This document shows, piece after piece, positions 32,781 through 39,674 of a stretch of 39,674 nucleotides of DNA; positions within the stretch are counted from its first letter, which is position 1, and each line of letters opens with the position of its first letter. The DNA comes from an uncultured Porphyromonadaceae bacterium (GTDB lineage: Bacteria > Bacteroidota > Bacteroidia > Bacteroidales > Muribaculaceae): positions 1-39,674 of the forward strand of contig CAMWNI010000017.1 in the NCBI GenBank assembly GCA_947175545.1, in the 5' to 3' direction. Position numbers and translations under genes: made by a program. The notes under the pieces are model-generated. The model was given only the letters and a program-made list of their open reading frames with translations, made no database searches and was not told the DNA's origin.

Positions 32781-35700
32781 ATGCGTAAAATTTTGTTGAG
32801 TGTCGCAATGTGTGTGTCGGCGGCGGCTTTTGCTGCGGTGCCGGCTCCATTGGGCGGCTTTAATTACGGCGGCGCGGCGGCTCCGACCGGAACTGAGTGG
32901 GAAGATTGCCAGAATCTCTCGCTTAACAAGGAACAGCCTCATGCTTGGTTCTTCAACTTTGCAACGGTAGACCAGGCAAAGAAGGTCTTGCCGGAAAATT
33001 CACCCTACTATGAAAGCCTTGACGGCACCTGGAAGTTCAATTGGGTAAACCACCCTGACAAACGTCCGGCTGACTTCTACAAGACCGACTTCGATGTGGC
33101 CGGATGGGATGATATCGCCGTGCCGGGATGCTGGAATGTTCAGGGTATTCAGAAGGATGGATCGCTCAAGTATGGCAAGCCCATATACGTGAATCAGCTT
33201 GTGCCGTTCGTGACTCGACGTGTGCCTGACGATTGGCGCGGCGGCGTGATGCGTACCCCTCCGGAAGATTACACCACTTTCGTTGACCGCAACGAAGTTG
33301 GCTCTTATCGTCGGAACTTCACCGTTCCGGCCGACTGGAAAGGCCGCGAAGTCTTCATCAACTTCGACGGCGTCGATTCGTTTTTCTATCTTTGGATTAA
33401 CGGTCAGTATGTCGGCTTCAGCAAGAACTCGCGCAACACTGCCTCATTCAACATCACCAAGTATATCAATCCGAAGGGAGAAAACACCGTAGCCGTTGAG
33501 GTTTATCGTTACTCCGACGCAGGAATGCTCGAGGCTCAGGATATGTTCCGCCTTCCCGGCATTATCCGCTCCACCTATCTGACGTCGGTGCCGAACCTGG
33601 AAATCAACGATTTGGTGGTGCGCACAACCATTCCGGCCGATGCCAATCCGATGGGTCCCGTAACCGCTGAAGTGACGGTTGATGCACTTGTGCGCAACCT
33701 GGGCAAAAAGGCGTTCAAAGGCGCCAACATTGACCTTCAGGTTTATCCCGTCGAGCTTTACTCGGACAAAGCTGCCGATAATCCGGTCAAGAATGTCAAG
33801 GGTGAGCCGGTTGTCAACGTCAAGGCCGGCTCCGTACGCGAGGTCAATATCCGTTTCCCGCTCGAAAACGCCCGTCTTTGGAGCGCAGAAACGCCTAATC
33901 GCTATGTTCTTGTGGCCCGCCTGCTCGACAAGAAGGGCAAGACAATCGAGACGGTCAGCACATACTTTGGTGTTCGCCACGTTGAAATTCGCGACACCAA
34001 GGCCGAAGATGACGAGTTCGGACTTGCCGGCCGATACTTCTACGTCAACAATCGTCCCGTCAAGCTCAAAGGCGTGAACCGCCACGAAAACAACCTCAAC
34101 ACCGGTCACACCCTGACCCGTGAGCAGATGGAACAGGAAGTGATGCTGATGAAGCAGGGTAACATCAACCATGTGCGCAACTCGCACTATAACGACGACC
34201 CTTACTGGTATGTGGCTTGCGACAAATATGGCATCTATCTTGAAGACGAGGCTAACCTCGAAAGCCATGAGTATCATTATGGAGACGCGTCGTTGAGCCA
34301 TGTTCCCGAATGGGAGAATGCCCACGTTGCCCGCAATATGGAAATGGTCCGCGCCCATGTCAACCATCCCTCAATCGTTATCTGGAGTCTTGGCAACGAA
34401 GCCGGTCCCGGCAAAAACTTCGTGACGGCCTATAATGCAATCAAGGCGTTCGATTCGTCACGCCCCGTGCAGTACGAACGTAACAACGCAATCGTCGATA
34501 TGGGTTCTAACCAATATCCCTCGATTCCTTGGGTGAGAGATGCCGTTACCGGCAAGATGGGTGGACTGAAATATCCGTTCCATATCAGCGAGTATGCTCA
34601 TTCCATGGGTAATGCCCTCGGCAACTTTGTCGACTACTGGGATGCAATGGAGTCCACAAACTTCTTCTGCGGCGGTGCAATCTGGGACTGGGTTGACCAG
34701 GCTCTCTGGAACTATACGCCTGACGGAACCAAATATATGGCCTATGGCGGCGACTTCGGCGATAAGCCCAACGATGGCATGTTCTGCATGAACGGCATCC
34801 TGTTCCCCGACTTTTCGCCGAAACCCCAGTATCATGAAGTTAAGCGCGTTCATCAGTATGTCGGCGTCAAGAGTCTCGACCCCGCTGCCGGAACTGTTGA
34901 AGTGTTCAACAAGAACTACTTTACCACTCTCGACGATTTGCAGCCCGTATGGTCGCTGACCCGCAACGGCGTTGAAGTCGCATCCGGCAAGGATGTGATG
35001 CGGCCCCGCATGTCTGTCGGCCCGCGTGAAAGCCAGGTCTGGTCCATTCCTTACGACTATGCAAGCCTTGACGACGAAGGCGAGTATTTCGTGACCATTC
35101 AGTTCCTCCTCAACGAGGATAAGCCCTGGGCAAAGGCCGGATATGTTCAGGCCGAGGTTCAGCTCCCCGTAAAATCGCCCAAGGCGTTTGCTCCGATTGC
35201 AGCCACGGGTAACGCTCCGAAACTGACTGTCGGTGAGGATGTTGACAATGTTGCCGGCGACGGCTTCGAAGTTGCATTCGACAACGAAACCGGTACCATC
35301 CAGTATCTTGCCTATGGCAATCAGGAAATCATCACGCCCGGAAACGGTCCTGTACTCAACGCTTTGCGCGCCCCGATTGACAATGATGCATGGGATCGTG
35401 GTGCATGGTGGACAAACGGCCTGAATGACCTCCGCCACAAGGTCCTCAACCATAAATCACATGTGCGTGGAGATGGTGCGGTTGTGTTGGCGTACACGGT
35501 TGAATCGCAGTCTCCGAACGCCTTTAAGATTGTTGGCGGTGGCGAAAGCGGAGTCTACACCATTACCAAAGACCGCAAGTTAGGTCCGGACGACTTCAAA
35601 TTCACCACAGAGCAAATCTGGACCGTTTATCCCGACGGCTCAATCGAATTGCAGTCAGCCATCGCAGCAAGCAAACCGACGCTGATGCTCCCTCGCCTGG

Positions 35701-36848
35701 GCTATGCAATGACTCTTCCCTCAAATTTGAGTAACTACACTTACTATGGCCGTGGTCCCGTCAATAACTACAATGACCGCAAGACCTCGCAGAACATAGG
35801 GCTTTATAAGTCAACCGTTGCTGACCAGTTTGTGCCGTTCCCCAAACCTCAGGACATGGGTAACCGCGAGGAACTCCGTTGGAATGCACTGACTGATGCC
35901 AATGGCAATGGCGTGCAGTTCGTTGCTGTTGACGGCACGATGAGTGCGTCGGCTCTTCCTTGGACAGACAATGAAATGACTCTTGCCGCCCATCCTTACC
36001 AGTTGCCGGTGTCAAAGGGAACCTTCCTCCATATTGACAAGAAGGTGACCGGTCTCGGCGGTGCTTCATGCGGACAGGGAATAGCACTGCCTGAGGATCG
36101 CACCTATGGTCGCCCGCAGACCTTTGGATTTATTATTCGTCCTGTGGTGGCCGGTGTGGACTTGCAGAAGCAGGCTTCGGTGAGTGCTAATGGCGATTGC
36201 CCGCTGTCAATTTCACGTGACCAGCTCGGCAATGTGACCATCATGTCTGCTAATCCTGATGCCAAAATTGTGTATAATGTTACCCCCAACGGCATGAAAG
36301 TGGCTCGTGGACGTAACGGAAACACCCGCAACGTGGATTATACCGAGCCGATTAACATGCGCGACGGCGGTAAGATCGTTGCCTGGGATGCAACCAATCC
36401 CGAGCAAGTGTTTGTTGTGAATTATCCTGCCATTGAAGATGTCCCTGTTGAGGTTATCAATGCTTCCTCGGCCGAACCCGGCGAAGGTGCATCAAGACTG
36501 ACTGACGGCGACGAGTCTACCATCTGGCACACCACTTATGGCGTGACCGTAGCTCTCTATCCTCACTGGGTAGACTTTGACTGCGGAGAAGAGAAGAACA
36601 TCAAGGGCTTCACTTATCTGCCCCGTCGCAGCGGTGAAAATGGCGACATCAAGGACTGGCGCGTTGAAGTCAGCAACGACAACGAAAACTGGACTCCGGT
36701 AACTTCCGGTTCTTTCGAACGCAACAAAGACCTCAAGCGCGTTGAGTTTGCTCCCGTCAAGGCTCGCTACTTCCGCTTTGTCGCTCTTAGCAGCCAGAAC
36801 GGTGCTGACTACGCCTCCGGCGCCGAATTCTCAGTATTGGCGGATTAA
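32781..36848 (+). CDS. GH2 beta-galactosidase with C-terminal discoidin-like domain
   Basis: Exported glycoside hydrolase of 1355 residues removing terminal beta-galactose. Signal peptide about 1-19. Order: sugar-binding GH2 domain (75-270, with GTWKFNW, VPGCWNVQG and YVGFSKNSR), Ig-like domain (275-400), and TIM barrel (405-680). The acid/base is Glu540 in WSLGNEAG and the nucleophile Glu604 in HISEYAHSMGN, equivalent to LacZ Glu461 and Glu537. A beta-galactosidase small-chain domain follows (APIDNDAWDRGAW onward). The last ~140 residues look like an F5/8 type C (discoidin) carbohydrate-binding module (RLTDGDESTIWHT, DWRVEVSNDNENWTPV, ARYFRFVALSS). No SusC/SusD or regulator is adjacent, so it acts as an orphan periplasmic or surface enzyme. 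Confidence 0.95.
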   Translation: MRKILLSVAMCVSAAAFAAVPAPLGGFNYGGAAAPTGTEWEDCQNLSLNKEQPHAWFFNFATVDQAKKVLPENSPYYESLDGTWKFNWVNHPDKRPADFYKTDFDVAGWDDIAVPGCWNVQGIQKDGSLKYGKPIYVNQLVPFVTRRVPDDWRGGVMRTPPEDYTTFVDRNEVGSYRRNFTVPADWKGREVFINFDGVDSFFYLWINGQYVGFSKNSRNTASFNITKYINPKGENTVAVEVYRYSDAGMLEAQDMFRLPGIIRSTYLTSVPNLEINDLVVRTTIPADANPMGPVTAEVTVDALVRNLGKKAFKGANIDLQVYPVELYSDKAADNPVKNVKGEPVVNVKAGSVREVNIRFPLENARLWSAETPNRYVLVARLLDKKGKTIETVSTYFGVRHVEIRDTKAEDDEFGLAGRYFYVNNRPVKLKGVNRHENNLNTGHTLTREQMEQEVMLMKQGNINHVRNSHYNDDPYWYVACDKYGIYLEDEANLESHEYHYGDASLSHVPEWENAHVARNMEMVRAHVNHPSIVIWSLGNEAGPGKNFVTAYNAIKAFDSSRPVQYERNNAIVDMGSNQYPSIPWVRDAVTGKMGGLKYPFHISEYAHSMGNALGNFVDYWDAMESTNFFCGGAIWDWVDQALWNYTPDGTKYMAYGGDFGDKPNDGMFCMNGILFPDFSPKPQYHEVKRVHQYVGVKSLDPAAGTVEVFNKNYFTTLDDLQPVWSLTRNGVEVASGKDVMRPRMSVGPRESQVWSIPYDYASLDDEGEYFVTIQFLLNEDKPWAKAGYVQAEVQLPVKSPKAFAPIAATGNAPKLTVGEDVDNVAGDGFEVAFDNETGTIQYLAYGNQEIITPGNGPVLNALRAPIDNDAWDRGAWWTNGLNDLRHKVLNHKSHVRGDGAVVLAYTVESQSPNAFKIVGGGESGVYTITKDRKLGPDDFKFTTEQIWTVYPDGSIELQSAIAASKPTLMLPRLGYAMTLPSNLSNYTYYGRGPVNNYNDRKTSQNIGLYKSTVADQFVPFPKPQDMGNREELRWNALTDANGNGVQFVAVDGTMSASALPWTDNEMTLAAHPYQLPVSKGTFLHIDKKVTGLGGASCGQGIALPEDRTYGRPQTFGFIIRPVVAGVDLQKQASVSANGDCPLSISRDQLGNVTIMSANPDAKIVYNVTPNGMKVARGRNGNTRNVDYTEPINMRDGGKIVAWDATNPEQVFVVNYPAIEDVPVEVINASSAEPGEGASRLTDGDESTIWHTTYGVTVALYPHWVDFDCGEEKNIKGFTYLPRRSGENGDIKDWRVEVSNDNENWTPVTSGSFERNKDLKRVEFAPVKARYFRFVALSSQNGADYASGAEFSVLAD

Positions 36849-36862
36849 ACATAATTTAGTCG

Positions 36863-36908
36863 AAGAAGACAGCTGCGATGTCCGTAAGGGCAACACAGCT
36901 GTCTTCTT
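36863..36908 (+). terminator. Terminator after the beta-galactosidase
   Basis: AAGAAGACAGCTG (from 36863) pairs with CAGCTGTCTTCTT (to 36908), about 13 bp, around a 20-nt loop. The tail is only TTTAAATC-like, so readthrough into the next gene, starting 18 nt later, is possible. Confidence 0.65.
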
Positions 36909-36926
36909 TAAATCATCATCATTTTC

Positions 36927-37871
36927 ATGAAATCCATTTGTCCACACAAACATGCATTCAAAGACCTGTGGTTGGGCCTGCGTTATTTGAGGTTTAAACC
37001 GAATTCCGGGAAGCCGCGAATCGGCTTGATGCGCGTTGACGGACGTTTCTACCATGGCGGACTGAATGACCGTTTCAAGGGGGCTGTCTCCTGGTGGAAT
37101 TATTGTCAAAAAAATGGTCTTGACTTTCGGTCGCTGTATAATCATCCTTTTGACCTGACCGAATATGTCGTGCCGAACGAATATGACTGGCGAATCGACG
37201 AGAAAGATATTCCTGACGGAATTTTCGAAACGCGGATTTTCTATGGTCGTGGTGAAAAGGGTTTCAGACTTGACCGCCTTAAAACCGGGAAGAGTATATG
37301 GTACTACGGAAATATTGACCTTGGGAAATATTTGAGTTGTGTGCCATACACCGCTGATTGGGGCGAAGTCTTCCGTAAGCTTTTTCGGCCGTCTGACCTT
37401 GTGGGAAGCCATCTTGCACGGTTGCGTGAGGAAATAGGCGGACTGTATGTGGCTGCAGTCTATCGTTTTCAGAACCTTCTCGGTGATTTCCCGGAATATC
37501 ACTATGAGGAGTTAGCAGCCGATGCTGACGCCGTGGTCCGGTTTATGGCCCGCGCGTTGGAGGAGCTTGAAAAGGTCCATGATGAAAATCCCGGATTGCG
37601 TGTGCTTGTCACCTCCGACAGCTCTAAGTTCCTTTCCGAGGCAGCAAAACGTGACTATGTGTTTGTGATTCCCGGCAAGGTGGAACACATGGATTCATCC
37701 GGACGCGACATTGACCATACGCAACTGAAATCATTTCTTGATTATTTTATGATTGCAGAGTCTCAAAAAGTCTACTCAATAGTTATTGGCAAAATGTATC
37801 GGAGTGAATTTCCCGAATATGCCGCCAAGATTTATAATCGCCCCTTCATCCGCCGTCGGTTTGATGACTGA
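36927..37871 (+). CDS. Fucosyltransferase-like glycosyltransferase
   Basis: Soluble protein of 314 residues with no signal peptide. It resembles GT-B fucosyltransferase-like proteins: an N-terminal GGLNDRFKGAVSWW motif, FDLTEYVVPNEYDW, the YRFQNLLGDF segment in the place of the donor-binding Arg motif, the strand RVLVTSDSSKFLSEA, and the closing KVYSIVIGKMYRSEFPEYAAKIY with a YNRPF end. These recall the NodZ/O-fucosyltransferase group, but I do not recognise an exact family, and the donor sugar is unknown. No other polysaccharide genes are adjacent, so the acceptor is unknown. The start at 36927 (MKSICPHKH) directly follows the terminator-like hairpin and no clear separate promoter is seen. 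Confidence 0.55.
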   Translation: MKSICPHKHAFKDLWLGLRYLRFKPNSGKPRIGLMRVDGRFYHGGLNDRFKGAVSWWNYCQKNGLDFRSLYNHPFDLTEYVVPNEYDWRIDEKDIPDGIFETRIFYGRGEKGFRLDRLKTGKSIWYYGNIDLGKYLSCVPYTADWGEVFRKLFRPSDLVGSHLARLREEIGGLYVAAVYRFQNLLGDFPEYHYEELAADADAVVRFMARALEELEKVHDENPGLRVLVTSDSSKFLSEAAKRDYVFVIPGKVEHMDSSGRDIDHTQLKSFLDYFMIAESQKVYSIVIGKMYRSEFPEYAAKIYNRPFIRRRFDD

Positions 37872-37915
37872 GCATTGGCTTAGACTGCAGTTTACAGTTC
37901 AGCGAGCGAGGGATC

Positions 37916-37944
37916 AAAAAAGAGCTGCACCCTAAAGGCGCAGC
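37916..37944 (-). terminator. Terminator of the small-peptide gene
   Basis: On the minus strand GCTGCGCC pairs with GGTGCAGC (8 bp with one G-U, loop TTTAG) and is followed by TCTTTTTT. On the plus strand the same fold has an A-C mismatch and no T run, so it serves the minus strand. Confidence 0.75.
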
Positions 37945-38002
37945 CCCTCGTCAGTAGGGATATCTTTACTCTAAAGATTCATCTTTGTAATCTTACCCAT
38001 TC

Positions 38003-38089
38003 TCAAATAAACAAGAGAACAAGCCCAATGAAAGTGACGATGTCAACAACATTGATTGAAATTTTTAGATTCATATGAAATTCAATCAT
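38003..38089 (-). CDS. Small hydrophobic membrane peptide (28 aa)
   Basis: Open frame too short for usual callers. The ATG at 38089 is preceded by an AAAGGA ribosome-binding site about 3 nt upstream. The peptide begins MIEFHMNLKISIN and then has one hydrophobic stretch VVDIVTFIGLVLLFI to the stop. A second in-frame ATG at 38074 gives 23 residues. It has its own -7 box upstream and terminator downstream, so it seems to be a single-gene unit. It could be a regulatory membrane peptide or a type I toxin-like peptide; no relative was recognised. Confidence 0.5.
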   Translation of the reverse strand: MIEFHMNLKISINVVDIVTFIGLVLLFI

Positions 38090-38128
38090 AATCCTTTAAA
38101 AATTAAAAGATTAAAAACTATATATCTT

Positions 38129-38136
38129 CAAAGCTA
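38129..38136 (-). promoter_or_regulatory. -7 box for the small-peptide gene
   Basis: Minus strand TAGCTTTG fits TAnnTTTG. The -33 position reads TTAA, a poor match. Start near 38123, leader about 34 nt. Confidence 0.5.
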
Positions 38137-38147
38137 AAAATAATCTA

Positions 38148-38173
38148 CAGTCCGGCTTAAGGCTTCCCGGCTG
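38148..38173 (-). terminator. Hairpin after the BACON-like lipoprotein gene
   Basis: CAGCCGG pairs with CCGG-A-CTG (7 bp, one bulged A) and is followed on the minus strand by TAGATTATTTTT. It lies just past the stop of the lipoprotein gene and just before the -7 box of the small-peptide gene. Confidence 0.55.
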
Positions 38174-38185
38174 CCATATTTAGAC

Positions 38186-38575
38186 CTATAAGACGCCGGC
38201 TTCTTGAGTCACACTAAATGTTGCAATAATCCAGCCGGTTTTGGTATCTATTAACTTAAACGTATAAAATAACATATTCTGCGATTGGTTTTTAGGAATT
38301 TTCACTGACACATAATTGTAGCCTGTCCCTCCGGATGTCGGATTCATAACAACATTATCTGTCGGATTGTGATCACTCGGTTCGATTATCCATTGACAAT
38401 CAGAAATGAACCGTACATTAATAGAGCCTCCCTTTGCCGAAATGGTAAATTTGTTACTGCCAATAATCTCAATTGTGGCAAGTTCAGGCTCATTATTGTT
38501 TTCTTCCTCGCAAGAGGAAAGAGAAATGCTGAAAAGAGAAATGAACAATACAATCAGCCAATTAAATTTTTTCAT
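38186..38575 (-). CDS. BACON-like lipoprotein
   Basis: Small lipoprotein of 129 residues. Hydrophobic signal then lipobox Cys22 (ISLSSCEEE), and an acidic stretch after the Cys, a mark of surface export in Bacteroidetes. The rest resembles a BACON/Ig-like beta domain: NKFTISAKGGSINVRF, SDCQWIIEPS, VVMNPTSGGTGYNYVSVKIPKN, ending IATFSVTQEAG. BACON domains bind carbohydrate or act as spacers. It is 35 nt downstream of the BspA-like gene, so probably the same transcript. The DNA is AT-richer than the window in general. Confidence 0.75.
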   Translation of the reverse strand: MKKFNWLIVLFISLFSISLSSCEEENNNEPELATIEIIGSNKFTISAKGGSINVRFISDCQWIIEPSDHNPTDNVVMNPTSGGTGYNYVSVKIPKNQSQNMLFYTFKLIDTKTGWIIATFSVTQEAGVL

Positions 38576-38610
38576 AAAAATCTTATGTTAGTTTATGTTG
38601 AAGAATTGTT

Positions 38611-39674
38611 TTAGCGCTGAACCATCTTCGAGGTTGACCCGTCAGAATACCGCACAATCACAATGCCGTGATAATCCTTAGACACCGTCTTACCGGTCAA
38701 GTCATATCGCCCAACCTCCATAGGCGCATCAACTTTCGATTCCTCAATTCCAACAAGGCCTTCTACGCCCTTGAGATTCCAAAAGTTCTTCCAAACAGGA
38801 GCCTGCTGATACTTTTCCAACGCTTGAATTGGCACTTCAACCTCTGCATTGATGAATTGAATATTTGAAACATCGCAAGGGATTATTGGTGGCTCCAGAC
38901 ACTTTGAAATTAGTTTTTCAAAAGTACCATCTATTGTAATTGTTGCCCATTGTCTATATTTTGAACCGTCACTAATGTTAAATTCAGGTCTATTCGTATT
39001 GTATTCTTGACTGAATATCAATACTTTGGGCCGAAGAGACTGCTTTTCAATACAGTCACTTGAATAAGTTACACTCCAAATTAAGTTATTAATCTCTAAA
39101 GTATCAATTTTACATTTATCTACACTCTCTATGAAATCCAAATCTTTATATTGTCTATTAACTATATTGTAGCATGTGATACATATATTTCCGGTATTTA
39201 AGTATTTCATATTACATTTTGGTAATACATAAAAGGAGTCATGACTATGACCTGCTGATTCATTGATGACAGAATTAATCATACATAATTTAGGGAGCTT
39301 CAACTTTTCGAGAGAAGTGCATTCATGGAAGGCACCCCCCTCAATACTAACTGGATTATCGTTATCTTCAAATTGGATAGAATGAAGATTCTTACAACCC
39401 TCAAATGAAAGAACCCCGATACTTGTTATATTCTTTGGAAAAGTAACTGAAGTTAAACCGCTGCAGTTCTGGAATGCACTACCTTTAATTGTGGTTAGAT
39501 TCTCAGGAAAAGAAACCGAAGATAAACTACTACAGTAATTGAATGCACCATGATTAATTGTGGTCAGATTCTCAGGAAAAGTAACCGAAGTCAAACGGGT
39601 ACAACACTCAAAAGCATCATAACCAAGGTAGGTCAGGCTTTCTGGCAATGTAACGGAAGTCAAACCGGTACAAT
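38611..39674 (-). CDS. BspA-like leucine-rich-repeat surface protein (N-terminus outside window)
   Basis: Partial: the frame stays open to the right edge, so the start and signal peptide are missing. At least 354 residues are seen. The N-terminal visible part is LRR_5-type repeats of about 23 residues (LTSVTFPENLTTINHGAFNYC, then LSSVSFPENLTTIKGSAFQNC and others). Next are about 150 unrepeated residues, and the end is VGRYDLTGKTVSKDYHGIVIVRYSDGSTSKMVQR-like, the C-terminal Por/type IX-like signal seen in Bacteroidales surface proteins (RYDLTGK ... GIVIVRYSDG). BspA-like proteins bind host or matrix proteins. The DNA is AT-rich, unlike the 50 % GC norm here. Confidence 0.88.
   Translation of the reverse strand, partial: CTGLTSVTLPESLTYLGYDAFECCTRLTSVTFPENLTTINHGAFNYCSSLSSVSFPENLTTIKGSAFQNCSGLTSVTFPKNITSIGVLSFEGCKNLHSIQFEDNDNPVSIEGGAFHECTSLEKLKLPKLCMINSVINESAGHSHDSFYVLPKCNMKYLNTGNICITCYNIVNRQYKDLDFIESVDKCKIDTLEINNLIWSVTYSSDCIEKQSLRPKVLIFSQEYNTNRPEFNISDGSKYRQWATITIDGTFEKLISKCLEPPIIPCDVSNIQFINAEVEVPIQALEKYQQAPVWKNFWNLKGVEGLVGIEESKVDAPMEVGRYDLTGKTVSKDYHGIVIVRYSDGSTSKMVQR
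39400..39674. repeat. 69-bp tandem repeats encoding the LRR units
   Basis: Neighbouring copies such as those around 39486-39525 and 39555-39594 are nearly identical in DNA, with a 69-bp period equal to 23 codons, and continue to the window edge. Confidence 0.8.

Noticed and set aside
33444-35453. Two 300+ codon open frames on the minus strand opposite the beta-galactosidase (33444-34367 and 34458-35453)
   Set aside because: Mirror frames of a high-confidence GH2 gene with both catalytic Glu; no recognisable protein features.
39400-39674. Regular 69-bp repeats as a CRISPR array
   Set aside because: The repeats are in frame, encode leucine-rich repeats of 23 residues, and have no unique spacers.

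Overview
The window looks like chromosomal DNA of a gut-type Bacteroidales bacterium, most likely Muribaculaceae-like; the family is an inference from a roughly 50 % GC composition and gene content. Supporting marks are Mfa-type (type V) fimbrial genes, DUF3575/DUF3868/DUF4906/DUF5106 proteins, a PCMD lipoprotein, a BspA-like leucine-rich-repeat protein, a Bacteroidetes-type LpxA, many lipoprotein signals, weak Shine-Dalgarno sites, and repeated TTTG-N19/20-TAnnTTTG promoters. I see no mobile element, CRISPR array, rRNA or prophage.

Layout. (1) 0-6.4 kb, minus strand: a tRNA-Pro(TGG) with a near-perfect promoter, followed 5 nt later by an overlapping-gene operon: two paralogous beta-barrel proteins, a PCMD lipoprotein, a DUF1599 protein and a DoxX/MauE-like membrane protein. 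A separate secreted Ig-like protein lies at the left edge. (2) 6.5-10.1 kb, minus: EamA exporter, dGTPase (dgt), TPM-domain protein. (3) 10.1-11.7 kb, plus: an OmpA/glycine-zipper lipoprotein, then a gene-free stretch holding a promoter, several strong stem-loops and terminators, which I read as a candidate structured RNA of about 335 nt. (4) 11.7-19.6 kb, minus: tripartite RND efflux operon (adaptor, pump with an extra transmembrane pair, TolC-type channel) continuing into lpxA and an overlapping LPG-synthase/flippase-like membrane protein. (5) 19.7-30.5 kb, minus: seven-gene fimbrial operon (DUF3575, DUF3868/OmpA, Mfa1 major subunit, Mfa2/FimB anchor, an accessory subunit, a large DUF4906 tip candidate, and a DUF5106 thioredoxin-like lipoprotein) with a G10 tract just upstream of its promoter and a strong hairpin between major subunit and anchor. 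(6) 30.6-32.7 kb, minus: Cys-rich Spy/CpxP-like protein and rlmD. (7) 32.7-37.9 kb, plus: exported GH2 beta-galactosidase with a discoidin-like tail, and a fucosyltransferase-like protein. (8) 37.9-39.7 kb, minus, visibly AT-richer: a stand-alone 28-residue hydrophobic peptide gene between two terminators, a BACON-like lipoprotein, and a BspA-like protein running off the right edge.

Most of the window is cell-envelope biology: surface fimbriae, efflux, lipid A synthesis, outer-membrane barrels and surface lipoproteins. The most promising undescribed items are the structured RNA locus at 11.2-11.6 kb, the small membrane-peptide gene at 38.0 kb, the G10 tract and the shared Ser-Arg-Ala processing motif of the fimbrial operon, and the tRNA-led barrel operon. 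All functional calls come from reading the sequence only; no database search was run.
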